Assembly: GCA_021292165.1 (NCBI GenBank)
Contig: CM037878.1
Location: 249,912,968-249,976,967 of the forward strand
DNA: 64,000 nucleotides
Direction of reading: 5' to 3'
Source of the DNA: Shinisaurus crocodilurus
Taxonomy: Eukaryota > Chordata > Lepidosauria > Squamata > Shinisauridae
The notes beneath the pieces were generated by a model that was given only the letters and a program-made list of their open reading frames with translations, was not told where the DNA came from and did no database searches. The position numbers and the translations under genes are program-made. The first letter of the stretch is position 1. The number at the start of each line of letters is the position of its first letter. Positions 11,042-23,505 of this stretch are shown one piece after another.

Positions 11042-12637
11042 ATGCCCCAGCCAGCCAGCTTCTCCCAAAAGAGGGTCTATGACCCCCCTGGCAAACCTGA
11101 AGTGCAGACTGAAGGGGCAGGATTGCAGCTTGAGATTGATAGGCAAATGGTCAAGGAGCACCTGATTACTCTGAACGAGTTTAAATCTCCAGGGCCTGAT
11201 GAGCTGCATCCTAGAGTAATAAAGGAACTGGCAGAAGAACTCTCAGAACCACTGTCTATTATCTTTGAGAAATCATGGAGGACAGGTGAAGTGCCAGACG
11301 ACTGGAGGAGGGCAAATGTTGTTCCCATCTTCAAAAAGGGCAAGAAGGAGGAACCTGGGAACTATAGGCCAGTCAGTCTGACATCAATCCCCGGGAAGAT
11401 TTTTGAGCAGATTATAAAGAAGTCAGTCTGCAAGCACCTTGAAAACAATGCAGTGATTACTAGAAGCCAGCATGGATTTGTCAAGAACAAATCCTGTCAG
11501 ACTAATCTGATCTCATTTTTTGATCGGGTAACCTCCCTTGTGGACTGTGGGAATGCTGTGGACATTATATACCTGGACTTCAGCAAAGCTTTCGACAAAG
11601 TGCCTCATGATATCCTGATTAGTAAGCTAGCTAAGAGTGGGCTAGATGGAACAACTATCAGGTGGATCCACAATTGGCTAAAGAATCGGACTCAAAGAGT
11701 GCTTATCAATGGTTCCTTCTCAAACTGGGGAGAGGTAACGAGCGGGGTACCACAGGGCTCGGTCCTGGGCCCGGTGCTCTTCAACATTTTTATTAATGAC
11801 TTGGATGAGGAGGTACAGGGAATGCTTATCAAATTTGCAGATGACACAAAGTTGGGTGGAACAGCTAATACTCTGGAAGACAGAAACAAAATTCAAAGTG
11901 ACCTCGATAGGCTGGAGCGCTGGGCCGAAAACAACAGAATGAAATTTAATAGGGATAAATGCCAAGTGCTGCACCTAGGGAGAGGAAACCAAATGCAGAG
12001 TTACAGAATGGGGGACACTTGGCTCAACAATACTACAAGTGAGAAGGATCTTGGAATTGTGGTAGATCACAAACTGAATATGAGCCAGCAATGCGATGTG
12101 GCTGCAAAGAAGGCAAATGCAATTTTGGGCTGTATTAATAGAAGTATAGCTTCCAAATCGCGGGAAGTGATAATTCCCCTTTACTCGTCACTGGTTAGGC
12201 CTCATCTTGAGTACTGCGTCCAGTTCTGGGCACCTCACTTTAAGAAGGACATAGACAAACTGGAGAGGGTTCAGAGGAGGGCAACAAGGATGATAAAGGG
12301 ACTGGAAACAAGGCCCTATGAGGAGAGACTGAAAGAACTGGGCATGTTTAGCCTTCAGAAGAGGAGACTGAGGGGAGATATGATCGCACTCTTCCAGTAT
12401 TTGAAGGGATGTCACACAGAGGAGGGCAAAGATCTCTTCTCGTTCATCCCAGTTTGCAGGACACGGAATAATGGGCTCAAGTTACAGGAACCTAGATTCC
12501 ACCTAAACATCAGGAAAAATTTCCTGACTGTCAGAGCAATAAGACAATGGAATCAACTACCTAGGGAGGTCGTGGGCTCTCCCACTCTGGAGGCATTCAA
12601 GGTGCAGCTGGACAGACATCTGTCAGAGATGCTTTGA
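11042..12637 (+). CDS. CR1 ORF2 C-terminal part (reverse transcriptase), 531 aa
   Basis: An uninterrupted frame encodes the reverse transcriptase of a CR1-clade non-LTR retrotransposon, which copies its RNA at a nicked chromosomal target. Visible in order are an RT entry block (SPGPDELHPRV, about residue 54), NYRPVSLTSIPGKI (about 108), the catalytic DFSKAFDKV block (about 180), GVPQGSVLGPVLF (about 235), the catalytic FADDTKLGG block (about 266) and the CR1 C-terminal region (LRGDMIALFQYLKG, about 442). The apurinic endonuclease domain is missing. The first few codons, including the ATG, come from the host hAT MITE, so this start is not the element's natural one. The absence of stops over 531 codons shows recent insertion. 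No function for the host is expected. Confidence 0.9.
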   Translation: MPQPASFSQKRVYDPPGKPEVQTEGAGLQLEIDRQMVKEHLITLNEFKSPGPDELHPRVIKELAEELSEPLSIIFEKSWRTGEVPDDWRRANVVPIFKKGKKEEPGNYRPVSLTSIPGKIFEQIIKKSVCKHLENNAVITRSQHGFVKNKSCQTNLISFFDRVTSLVDCGNAVDIIYLDFSKAFDKVPHDILISKLAKSGLDGTTIRWIHNWLKNRTQRVLINGSFSNWGEVTSGVPQGSVLGPVLFNIFINDLDEEVQGMLIKFADDTKLGGTANTLEDRNKIQSDLDRLERWAENNRMKFNRDKCQVLHLGRGNQMQSYRMGDTWLNNTTSEKDLGIVVDHKLNMSQQCDVAAKKANAILGCINRSIASKSREVIIPLYSSLVRPHLEYCVQFWAPHFKKDIDKLERVQRRATRMIKGLETRPYEERLKELGMFSLQKRRLRGDMIALFQYLKGCHTEEGKDLFSFIPVCRTRNNGLKLQEPRFHLNIRKNFLTVRAIRQWNQLPREVVGSPTLEAFKVQLDRHLSEML

Positions 12638-12726
12638 CCTGGATTCCTGCATTGAGCAGGGGGTTGGACTCGATGGCCTTGTAGGCCCCTTCCAACTCTA
12701 CTTTTCTATGATTCTATGATTCTATG
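11058..12726 (+). mobile_element. CR1 LINE, 5'-truncated, intact RT frame
   Basis: A young CR1 copy inserted into the hAT MITE. It ends with the CR1 3' UTR (TTGGACTCGATGGCCTTGTA) and the (ATTCTATG)n tail up to 12726. The 5' end lacks ORF1 and the endonuclease domain, so it cannot move by itself. Confidence 0.95.
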
Positions 12727-12764
12727 AACATCTGGGGACCCAAGGTTGGAGCACTGCTTTAAAC

Positions 12765-14815
12765 TTATCAAGAAGGGAACACATACATATTATAGCTCCT
12801 GTGCCTCTATAGTGGTCCCGAGCCTTATTAACAGCGTTCTTAGTAACTTTTCAGGTTGTGCTTTCTAGAACCAAAAATGGATTCTTGAGCCAAGATGTCG
12901 CTAGTTGTTTGAACCAAAACAACTTTCTAAGTTAGGAAAAAGTTCAAGGACTACTTACCCATTTTGATAGGAGCATTCCAACAACATTCTGAGACTAGCA
13001 GCTGGTTAGCGATTCATGTATATATGGTGAATAATAGTTTTGTGCAGGAATTCCAATTAAGGGATGACCTTTGGCAGATAAATGGTCCTCCCTGATTTGG
13101 CTTCACCAAAATATCTCAAATACAGTGCATTCAAGTTGCAGCACAACTCTCTTACAGCACAATTTTTAAAGCTCTGTATCTCATGAAATGTGGCTCATGT
13201 AGCAAACATGGTGTAAAATCTCATGTTTGAGGTCAAGTAACACATAAGCATGTTATAGATGCTTGTCAAATAGATTGTAATTAATCTGCAGAGACAGATA
13301 TGATGTGTTATGCTTTACGCATTTCATAACTGTAGAATTCAGGTAGAGATACAGAAGACACTGAAGGAAAATAGTTAACATTTATATCCATTGTTAACAG
13401 TCAGTTACCGGTATATTGTAGAAATATATCCCAGTATTTCATCACCTGATGTAACTGCTGCATCTGTGTTCCTGCTATATCTTGTATAGCTGTCTGTATC
13501 TTCAGATAAGTGTAAGTGTCTTCATCTTTGTCTTTGGTTTCATTTTCATGGCCGTAAAGTATACACAGCTAGTTTGCCAACAAATCAATTTTTGACACTA
13601 TGTATGCTTTTCCCTATATAAATATTTGGGAAGAAGCTAGAAGTACATGGGCAAGCACAATTCTGGATATAGGAGAGAGGAGTTTGTCAATAGTTAACAT
13701 CTTAAGCTTCAACATACTTGTTTATATGAGATCATGTTCATTTTTTCATGATTTCAGTGAATTCCCACATGAAAACACACCTGTCATTTTAGCTGGCTGA
13801 CCATAGATTATTTTTTCCCCATATTAATGCTAGAAACATATAGCTAAAAGCATAAAATAAGGTAAAAACTTAAATAAATATCCTGATTAAAAAGAAAATC
13901 AATATTAAGTTTTTCAGCTCAGTAAAATAGCTTGCCTTTAAGCCTTAAAGTATTTAAACTGTTTGCTTGCCTAGTTTATTTGGAGCAACACCACTAAATT
14001 TTGGGGTTACTCTTGATTAAATGAAAGGTTGGGATGCTAGTCAGATGCCATCAGTTAATGGTCATGAAGTCAAGAACACCTCCCTAATGTCCATCTCTAG
14101 CATAGATGAGAGTGAGGCAATGAGGTATACTTGCACTGCAGGAGGCAATGTACACTCTCATGCAGCCCTCATTTTTGAGCCTGTGCACATTTATGTACAT
14201 ACCTTGTACTTCTATGCTCGCTTCTGTGCAAAGATTTGGAACTGTACTCCTTGCAGAGGAAAGCTTCTGTTAACAGCTATAATTGCAGGCTCTGCACAGA
14301 AACTCAGGGTGCAAGTAATAAACACAAGCGGTCCTTGTAATGGCATAGGCCATACCGGTAAGTGCTAATGAGTGAGGACTTCTATGTTAAGCGGAAGAAG
14401 CTTGGATTCATGAGGGCTACTACAGCATTGTGGCTGTGCTGTGAACGAGCCAGTTTGTGGTTTAGATCTGGCTTTTGTCTTAAACTCAAGAGGAGGCCTT
14501 AGGCAAGCCACTCCCAGTCTTGTCCCCATCTGGATTATGGGTATAATAAAACTGGACTACCTTGCAACAGTCCTGTAACTTACTTATAATAATATATGCA
14601 AAGCATTCTGAGTACTCTGATGAGATATGTAAATGTTACATTATTTGTTCAATTTTTTTGTGTTAAGTTCCTTGAAAGATACTACTGAGTCTGTAGAAGA
14701 TAGTAGCTTTAGAACAGAACGGATGGTCACTGTTTTGAACTAAATATGAAATATGAGACATTTAACTATAAAAAATTAGGGCGAGCCAAATTCATAATTT
14801 TGAGGTCTTTTAGTT
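12765..14815. other. Intronic DNA, no repeat recognised
   Basis: AT-rich single-copy-looking sequence without coding signals. It contains two copies of the palindromic octamer TACCGGTA (13406 and 14353). Confidence 0.4.
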
Positions 14816-15154
14816 CAGGGGTGGGGAACCCCAGGGCCAGGGGCCTAATCCAGCCCTCTGGGGTTCCCCAGATGGCCATGTGACCCCTTCCCCTAGTCCT
14901 ATCCCCTTTCTTCCAACCACATTCAGTAGTTTCCCAGCTTTTGTGCAGTTTTTCCCCCATTCTGAAAGGTTGAAAAGCCTCTCTTGGGGCTTATGTACTG
15001 GCAGTAAGAGCTTTATGCTAAAATATGCTGGTAATTTTGGTATTTTGGCTCCGCCACTTTTGCCTTCCATTCCACCCATCACTGCAATCCAACCCCCAAG
15101 AGATTCTCCCAAATTGAATGCAGCCCTCAGGCTGAAAGAGGTTCCCCATTCCTG
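14816..15154. mobile_element. hAT-like MITE
   Basis: It starts CAGGGGTGGGGAACCCC and ends GGTTCCCCATTCCTG, imperfect inverted repeats of the hAT type. The interior is non-coding. A clear 8-bp duplication is not preserved. Confidence 0.65.
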
Positions 15155-15257
15155 ACTTAGAATACAACATTAAGGATTACCATTGACTGTTTAAGTCAGT
15201 GCAAATTCTGTTCAGAGTAGGATATGCAGACAAAATGAAATAACTCCTGTCAAATTA

Positions 15258-15425
15258 CCGTATTTTTCCGTGTATAAGACACCCCCATGTATAAGATGCC
15301 CCCCACTGGGCAGTTTCGCAACCGTGTGGTTCTCTCCTTGGCTTACTTCCGTGTATAAGACGACCCTCAATTTTTAGTCTAACAATTTTAGGAAAAAGTA
15401 TAGTCTTATACATGGAAAAATACTG
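15258..15425. mobile_element. Tc1/mariner-like MITE with TA target sites
   Basis: Termini CCGTATTTTTCCGTGTATAA and its inverse (ending ATGGAAAAATACTG) face each other. TA dinucleotides flank both ends (15256-15257 and 15426-15427). 'GTGTATAAGAC' is repeated inside. At 168 bp it is non-autonomous. Confidence 0.85.
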
Positions 15426-15619
15426 TACTGAGTCAGGTGTCAGGTTACTTAGACTATTGCAGTCAAACAGTTAGAGGGTAGCTGTTCTTCAGCAACATTT
15501 TGTCTTTCTCCTTCATACTGGTCGCAACATCTTCCCAAATCAAGAATCTTAATGATGCGAGTGAAAGTAGAGCTACTTCCATTAATGCATTTATTTGACT
15601 TGGATCCCACCTTTCTGCC

Positions 15620-17475
15620 AAAAAGGCACTCAAGGCGGCTGATGTTTCTTTAGATGTTTCTCAAACAATATTCTCAAGCTACAAAATAGCTTTATTAGTT
15701 CCTGGTTTTCTTGGATGAAACTGATTATTTAGATGCCTTTCAGTCAAGTTTTTGTCCTGAGTTTGGGGCAGAAGCAGTCTTGATCACCCTAGTGGGCAAA
15801 TTGTACTTGGAGGTAGAGAAGGGAGAGTTGTGGCCATTTTCATTTTCCTGAACTTCTCAGCAGCATTTGGTACCATTGGCCATGATATTCTTCTAGGTTA
15901 TCTCATGGGATCGGTATAGGGGGCATTTTTAGTTGGTTCCACTTATTTATTTATTTTTATTTTGATCCTATCTTTCTGCCAATAAAGGCACTCAGGATGG
16001 GCCCAGAAGGTGGGCAACTGCTCTGCCTCTTGGCCTTAAGCCTGTGTGGTGCTGTAGGGTTACATCTCCCCCCCCCCCCATGTTGTTCAATATCTACATG
16101 AAAATGCTGGGTGAAATCATCTGGAGAGTTTTGGCTGAGGAGTCATCAGTGTGCTTGAATACAGCTTTCTTTCCTTTATCAGATCCAATGGAAGCAATGG
16201 AATCCTTAAACCATTGTTAGTTGCCTTTGAGGGAATGGATGGATCAAACAAACTTAAATCCAGATAAGAGGGAACCACTGTTGGATGGGAGATTCTTTTA
16301 ATTTAGATTTAGGTGATACAACTTGTTATTGACAGGGTTGCACTCACCCTGAAGGATCAGGTTCATAACTTGGAGGTGCTCCTTGATCCAACAACGCTTC
16401 TGAAGGCTCAGATGGGCATCAGTACTTAGCAAAGTCTTTTATCAGCTTCAGCTAGTACCTTAGCTGTGACTTTTCCTGGCAAAATCAAACCATATGACAG
16501 TCAGTCATGCCCTAGTAACCTACAGAATACTACTGTAATGCGCAATACAAGGAGCTGCCCTTAAAAACTTAAGGTAGCACAAAATGCTACTAGCGACTGT
16601 CTTGGGTTACATGATCAGACCATATTACTCCAACCCTGTTTGATTTGTACTGGTGTCTTTGATTCTGGGCTTAACTTAAGGTGCTGATTTTTATAATTCA
16701 AGCTCAGGCAGCTGCAATCCTATGAGGGTGCCCGCAACCCTTCGAACCTGGAGTATTGTGGTCATCCTATTCAGGGCAGAGGAGCGCGGAGGATAGGATA
16801 TCGGCTATCTAGATGGTTTTCCTCTCCTGACGAGGAGGAGAGGCCGAGGCACCGCCTGGATTCCTTGCGCCCCTCTCCACCCCTTGGAACACCCCCCCAC
16901 ACACATACAGGGGAACCTAGCACAGTCTTCTGTGCTTAGTTCTCTGAAGTTTCCTTCCGGCACGGAAAGAACTGTGCCAGGTACGAGGTGTGGGGGCTGG
17001 CCGCTCTGAGGTGCTGTGACCTCGGAGGAGAATTCCAAGGTTGCAGCACCTTCTGTGGCAATTCCTGTATCTGCCCAGACAAGGTCAGGGGGACATAGGA
17101 TTGCGCCCCAAATTACTTTGGACCTGGGTATCTTAAATACCACCACCTTCTGCATGTACCCCTGTATGTTCTGTTCAACATCTGATGCCTTGCTTCAGGT
17201 GCTATTGCTAAATAAAGTCTAGCAGGCATCCACTAGGAACAGGATCTTGTTGGCAGTGGCATCAACCTTGTGTAGTCTTGGTTCTAGAACTTGGCTCTTT
17301 CAGGATGCTTTTGACTGACCAATGATGCTGTTTGTTGTGATTCATTGTTATCAGATGTTACTATGGGATTGCTTTTTTTTTTTTGCTTCTTTGTAGTTTC
17401 TGTTTTATGACATTTTTATTTGTGAGCTGCTTTGATTTTATTAGTGATAAATAAAAGTGGGATATATATAAATAT
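15620..17475 (+). mobile_element. Old decayed L2-type LINE
   Basis: Scattered L2 reverse-transcriptase traces can be read in shifting frames: GATGAAACTGATTATTTAGATGCC (the DETDYLDAFQS block), a trace of the DLSAAFDTIDH block near 15850, and TTGTTCAATATCTACATGAA (the LFNIYMK block) near 16085. An L2-like tail (GAGCTGCTTTGATTTTATTAGTG, then A/T-rich) ends near 17475. Frameshifts, stops and insertions (15945-16040 and 16709-17107) break it. Confidence 0.6.
16709..17107. mobile_element. Non-autonomous DNA element with CAATCCTATG termini
   Basis: The ends read CAGCTGCAATCCTATGAGGG and, inverted, GGGGCGCAATCCTATG. The GC-richer interior is non-coding. It interrupts the decayed L2. No clear target duplication is visible. 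Confidence 0.5.
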
Positions 17476-17569
17476 ATATTTTGAGATTTTGGCTATCAAC
17501 AAAAGCAGCTAAAAGATAATTAGCGTGGTGTTCTGTATTCTGCAACTTAATTATTTTCATTTACCGGTA

Positions 17570-19240
17570 AATTATTTCTATCATACTTTTTAAAATCATC
17601 AGTGGCTTATATACTATATATACTAGCAATAAAACACACTACAATACATATCAAATGCAAACACAACATTAAAATCGGCATGAAACAGATGGTCCCAATT
17701 AAAATAATGATCAATTATAAAATGCCTTCTGGAGTAGAAAGTTTTTCAGCACCCATCTAAAAATGGGAAGGGAGGGAACTCTGTTATATCTCCAGGGGAG
17801 AGAATTCCACTGCAGTGCCTCCACCAGGTATCTGTTCCCAGTACCCATCAACTGAATATATGCAGAAGACAGGGCCAGAGAGCAGGGCTTCACCTGCAGA
17901 TCTTAAGAGGTAGGATAGGATCGTATGGGTTAAAATAGTCCTTGAGATAATTTAGTCCTAGGCCATTTAGTGCTTTAATACAAGAACTTTAAATTGACCC
18001 TGGTTACAGATTTGTTTCCAATTTAATTGTATTTGTTTGATATGCTCTGACTGTGGTGCTTATACAGTATTCTGTTGCCATGATTTGTACCAACTGCAAT
18101 TTCCAAATTAAAGGCAGACTTACATAGAGATAATCACAATTGTCCAATCTGTTTGTAACTAGTGCATGAGTAACTGAGGCTACATCTGCCTTCTCTGGGT
18201 AGGGCCACAGCTGGTGAACCAGCCAAAGCTGATAAAAATGCTTCCAGCCACCAGTGTCACCTGGATATCCAGGGACAATGTGGCGTACTCCTGTCCCGGA
18301 TCTAGAAAACTCCATACTTGATCCTGCATGAGGATTGTAGCCCCATCTAGGTCAGAGATTAGCTGGATTAGTGGAACTTTACAGAGATTAGCGGAACTTC
18401 CAACCAATAGTACCTCAGTCTGGATTAAATTCCAGGTTCCTTACTGTGTGGAGTCAGGCTGGGCAAGGTCGGGTGATTGCTTTTCACTTGGCTGTATGTA
18501 AATATGGCAGATGTTGCAGCATGTAGCCATTGCACTGATGTCCCCACCCAGCCTACACTGCTGTATAAACCACGGTGGTGGTGTAATTTGGAAGAGGCTG
18601 ATGAGTGAGCTGGGATTTTCCTCTTTCCCCACCCCATAGGTAAGGAATGGAGTGTTCAAAATAGGCAGACTAGGAAAGAGCCTGTACAAAGAGGAGACAT
18701 GTTGATAGATGACAGGACAGGAGACACTTGTGACCACAAGGGGGCATTCCAGTCTAGGAAATACAGGTAAAGAGTGTTGGTATTAAAGATACTGGGAGAC
18801 AAATACAAAAAAGTTAACTGATGAAACAAGTTCCCCATCCTTCTTGTGAACTGGGAAATTTAAAGGGACTGCAACCCACCTCTGATGGTTAAAGGATTTG
18901 AACTTGAATTTCAAGGGTGGCCACATGATGTCATTTTCACACTTCCCCTCATGTGTACCAGAAAGGCTTCTAGATATGCACTCAGAGTTTCTACCACCTC
19001 CCTAGAATATGACGATATAAAAGAGGTAGCACTGTTCACTATTTCAGCCCAAACTTCCATATAACCTATCCAATGGCTTCAAGCAGATATTGAAAGGCAA
19101 GGGAGACATGATGGATCCCTGCGGCACTCTATAAGATACAGGTTGTAGAGTGGAATAGTAGTCTCCTAACACCACCACCTGGGACCAACCCTCCAGGAAT
19201 GACCAGAGCTACTAAAAAAACAATGTCTTTCTCACGCCAA
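17570..19240 (-). mobile_element. Old decayed L2-type LINE
   Basis: On the minus strand, L2 features appear in 5'-to-3' order. An RT block near 19215-19080 reads like VPQGS...LPFNICLKPL. A C-terminal block follows near 18315-18050 (VTHALVTNRLDNCDYLYVSL), then the end block near 17890-17720. Many stops and frameshifts are present, so it is a different, older L2 family than the copy at 25001. Confidence 0.6.
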
Positions 19241-19690
19241 AAAAATGACCCAGGAGGTCATCCACTGAAGCTGAATGGTGATATGCAGGACAGATAAAAG
19301 GAAGTACTTACTATTTATTTATTTATTATATTTATACCCTGCCTTTTTTCCTGCAAGGAACCCAAGGCGGCTTACATACTTCACACTAAAGCTGTGGAAT
19401 TCACCACCAACATAAGATGTAGTGATGGCCACCAACTTAGATGGCTTTAAAATGGAAGTACCGGTAGATGATTAATGGAGGATAAGGCTATCAGTGCCTA
19501 TTAGTCATCATGATAGCTATATATTAACTCTACTATTGGAGGCAATATGCATCTGAATACATTACTGGGGAACACAAGTGGGAGAGTGCTATTCCATTTA
19601 TGTCCTGTTGCAGGCTTCCCATAGGGATCTGTTTATAAAAAAATAAAATAAAAACTAGTTAGGCCTTTGGTCTGTTCCAGCATGTCCTCA
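19241..19690 (+). mobile_element. CR1-type LINE 3' fragment
   Basis: The stretch GCCACCAACTTAGATGGCTTTAAAA, then GGAGGATAAGGCTATCA and TAGGCCTTTGGTCTGTTCCAGC, is the 3' end of a reptile CR1 family different from the copy at 11058. A truncated SINE (19312-19378) and a TACCGGTA octamer (19459) interrupt it. Confidence 0.6.
19312..19378 (-). mobile_element. Truncated SINE inside a CR1 fragment
   Basis: Only the 3' tail of the tRNA-derived SINE is present (minus strand). A 5-bp repeat, TACTT, flanks the insertion. Short 5' truncation is typical of target-primed insertion. Confidence 0.7.
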
Positions 19691-21055
19691 TGTTTTTATC
19701 AGTTTATGGGTTGTTTTTAATAATTGCCTAATAATTGCTTCCTTCATGACCAGACCAATGTTTTCCTTTCTGAGAGGCACTGACCACCTGTTGGACAGTC
19801 CCCATAATAAGCCAGGGTAGGCTAATCTTTTGTACGCATGTATTAGGAATTATTAACTTTTATGTTTGTGTCTACTAGACAAACCATAGTCAAAAAATGG
19901 AAGACAGATCGAAATTTCAATTTGATACAATCAGTTACGGACTATTGCCCTTGCAGAAAAGTTACAGAAAACAAGATCTTCCCAAAATGATAACTTTTTT
20001 GCAGTATGGTATAGCTTCTAAACTAAAAAGTCAATACAATGCATTAAGCTCCCATGGCTCACTATGGAAATACATGTTTGAATGACTAAAAACTCCTATG
20101 TTTTATCTACTAACTCAAATAATATCACCTGATGAATTGTTATTGTTTGTTACTGTTAGCATTTTTTATTATATTATCTGATGAAATTCAGTAAAAATAT
20201 TTATTGAAAAATATAGGCATGGGTGCACACTTTTCAAGGACTGCTATAATGACTATCCATGTATGCCTATATGCAAGGATTCAAGCAAGCTGATAGTCGC
20301 TACTTAGATGCCAGAGTAGGTTTTCAGTTACTACAATGATTTTCTAGTTTTAAGTTCTATGGTTCTGTGGTATCTGATGCTGGGAGGTACTCAAGTTTTT
20401 ATTTTACATCTAATTCTCTCAACTTTTAAGTGTTACCAACCACAGTCCTGTAAATTTCATATTTAAGATGGCAAAATGCTGTTTCCATTGAGATCAAACT
20501 AAATGGTTCTTGTTCATAATAAGGCAAAGGGCCTATGAGCATTATCTTTTATGTTTCTTTGTACACAAAGGAAGTTTGGATGAGTTAAATGTTGTTAAAC
20601 ATGAATGCACTTTGCTTTATGAAGAACTGCTTCAGGATTGGTGTTGGCTTGATCAGAGAAGGCTTTGTGCATTTAGCTTCAGTGGAGGACTTAGAACAAT
20701 AAATTTATCTTAAGCTATAGTTCTGGCAATGCACTAGCCTGCTAGGAAGATTTAAGCTCCTCTAGGCAGCAAAAACAGGAGATTTACCAAACTTGTGGTG
20801 AGCTACGTTTGGCTTGATGGGCCACAAGTTATTCAGAGCTAGTCTAACGTGCTAGCTGAATTAACTTTGAACATGAATTAGAAATGTCTATGTTTTAGCC
20901 ATGCTTTCTTGTACTAGCCATGTTTTCTTGTTTTTAGCCATGTTCTCTTGTGGCATTAACAACTTAGAATCTTCAATACACATTACAAATTTTGTGCATT
21001 TAATAAGGCAAAAACTTTTTTGATAGTGGAACAGCTGTGAACACAATTCTGTATT
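19691..21055. other. Intronic DNA, nothing recognised
   Basis: AT-rich sequence with scattered short frames and no recognised family. Confidence 0.4.
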
Positions 21056-21680
21056 AACATGCGCAATCTTATACATGTCTACTCAGAAGTAAGTCCCTTT
21101 GAATTCAATAGGGTTTATTCCCAGGAAACTGGATGTAGAAGTGATCTTCACTGTTTTTCAAGCAGGAGCTCCAGGCACCAATGCCAAGATCTCTTTGGGG
21201 CCTTTCCTAGACCATGTGGGGCTTCTCTTCTTTCCCCTCAGTCAAGTGGCAACAGTGTGCCCTGGGCTTGGCAGGAAGCCTTTTCAGGACTGTCTTCCCC
21301 CTCCCCTTCCACTTCATCCAAACAAGGCCTCAGTCTGTCAGTCACCCATTCAGGCAAATTCTTACAGGCTCACTTGGTGCTTGGATTGGGATGGATCTTT
21401 TCCTCATCACTGAGAGAATGCTCTCTCTACTCCCAGCGCAGGTCCACATTGCTCTCTCTCTTGCCTGCACATTCAATTTTGCTTCCACCTCTCTAAAGCA
21501 AACAACAGCAAAGCCTTCTGAAAAATACTTTCAGGTACTTTTAAGTACTAAAAATATGATAAATAAGCTAGAGAGTCGCTGATGGAAGTGAACAGCTACT
21601 GCGAAAGAGAGACAAAGACAGAAATGCATTTGAGGTGGTTGGGAGCTTCAGTGAAGAATACTGGGATATAGGATTGCAGC
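21056..21680. mobile_element. Possible DNA element with rATTGC termini
   Basis: The left end carries CGCAATCTTATACATGTCTA, CTCAGAAGTAAGTCC and GGGTTTATTCCCAGG, the repeat also seen at 63645. An inverted GGATATAGGATTGCAGCCT lies at 21654-21674. Whether these are two ends of one element or two fragments is uncertain. Confidence 0.4.
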
Positions 21681-22261
21681 CTAGTCTAAGTAGCTATTGC
21701 CAATGGACAAGTGTGTGGCAGCCAGTGTACAGGGTAGAAACATTTCCACCATTTTATGTTATTCCATGGAAAATTTTCCATTTTTAGAATGCATTTGTTT
21801 GATTAAAAAAAAATTAAGTAGTAACATAATGGATGGATGCCATAACTGTTAAGCTGGGCAATTTCAAAGTTATGTTAATTTTTCTCAGTTGACTATTCCT
21901 AGGAAACACATATGCCTATATAATCAATATTCATAGCACTCTGGGCATGTTAACATTGGTCTCTTCAGTTTTCAGTTTCCTTAATTTAAAAAAAAAAGTG
22001 TGAGAGGGTACTGAGCTGTAATGACCTAAAATATTTACAGGAAAACAGTAAAAAATTCTAAGCAAAGCTTTGAATTTTTGATTATAAAATTTAAAACATG
22101 TTAAGTCTACTTTATTGATTTGCCCTCCTAATCAAATTGTGTTCAAATACTTTTGACTATTGGAAAAAAAAACTTTCTGAGATGTTTATGGAATGTACAA
22201 TTAACTTTACATGCTATTTTAGATTTTATTTACCAAATTTAAGTCACACACACTAAACTGC

Positions 22262-22600
22262 ACATCAAAAACTGGGAAGCTCTGGCCCATGAACAATCTA
22301 AATGGAGGTTGGCCTTTCACAAAGGTTCCATGGACTTTGAAGAAGCCCAAGTGCAAGGTGAAAGGGAGAAATGTGCTAAGCGAAAAGCACATCAAACGAA
22401 TCCTTTACAGGACCATCTTCCATCTGGTAACCTGTGTCCTCACTGTGGGAAGCTGTGTGGATCTAGAATTGGCCTCCACAGTCACTTACGGACCCATCGC
22501 TAGAGTCTACACAATTTTTTAGAATTTCCTCCTCTTATAATTTTCTTATTGTAATTTTGTCCTGGAAGACAATCTTACTCGGTCACGAGTGATTGCCTAC
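22262..22600 (+). mobile_element. RTE-like LINE, short 3' fragment
   Basis: This is the same family as 7417-8095. It begins at the AAAACTGGGAAGCTCTGGC block, keeps the terminal C2H2-like finger in frame (22309-22503), and ends GTCACGAGTGATTGCCTACTA. Confidence 0.85.
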
Positions 22601-23505
22601 TACTTGATTTAAGGCACAATAATTTTTCAATTCATTTTTCCAGAAGACATGTATCATGCATCAGGATAGCAGCTTCTTAGTTGTAGTAATATACTTTGCC
22701 CAGGTTTTTGCTCTATATTTCTGATTCCTGAACACCTATGTTAATCTCTAAAACTTCTCAGTGTGAAAACTTCTATAAGCTGCTATACCATCTGTTAATC
22801 TGTTTTGCTTCATTGTATGCTGCACATCGCCCAGAGTGGCCAGGTACCGGCTAGATGGGCAATCTAGAAATACAATACATACATATATACATACAAAGCT
22901 TATCTACCCACTGAGTCAGTGACTTGGCCAGAGCTATCCAGTTCAAATCTAGCTCCCTGTCCACTGCACCAGACACAGTTTTCTCTTTGGCCCCTATCGC
23001 TTGAAGTGGTCTGAGTGTGGGTGCTAGAGGACAGCTACTGAGAGGCTGAAAATTCCAGCTTTCAGTATATTCTAGTGCAGTGGGTACATCATGTGCATCT
23101 GAGATGTATCCCATAATATGTGATGTGGGTATGCACTTTTGTTCTACTGCATGTAAATACAACGGGGCCTCTGGCTCCCTGCCACATGTGCCTATATGGC
23201 AAAATAAATACATATATTTTAATGAAACACGTAGAGCAGCCCTCTCTTAACATCTAGAAAAACTTGACTTACAGGGTGCAGCAATAATTGAAGTAGGTCA
23301 AGTTTTTTTCAGCTTCTGTCCTTGCTATGAAATGTTTCTCCTACTACAATTAATCTGTTGTTGAAGGCATAGGAGCATAATGTGTGCTGGGGTGGGGGGC
23401 AGTGGCAACCTTAAGAACAGCAGGGCATCGGTTGCTGCCAAAGCACCAATGGGGAATTTCTTACCAATGCAAATACTAGCTTCTGAGGAGAGGTTTTCAA
23501 AAGGG
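22601..23505. other. Intronic DNA with an L2-like tail
   Basis: About 22790-22885 resembles a LINE 3' tail (CGCCCAGAGTGGCC, then GATGGGCAATCTAGAAATAC), here with GGTACCGG inside. Nothing else was recognised. Confidence 0.4.

Larger units (their letters stand above)
10990..12756. mobile_element. hAT MITE interrupted by a CR1
   Basis: The left terminus (CAGTGTTCTCCAACCTTGGG at 10990) and right terminus (CCCAAGGTTGGAGCACTG ending 12756) are inverted repeats. They are flanked by a perfect 8-bp target duplication, CTTTAAAC (10982-10989 and 12757-12764). Only about 70 bp of the left half and 30 bp of the right half remain; a CR1 LINE fills the space between. Confidence 0.9.
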
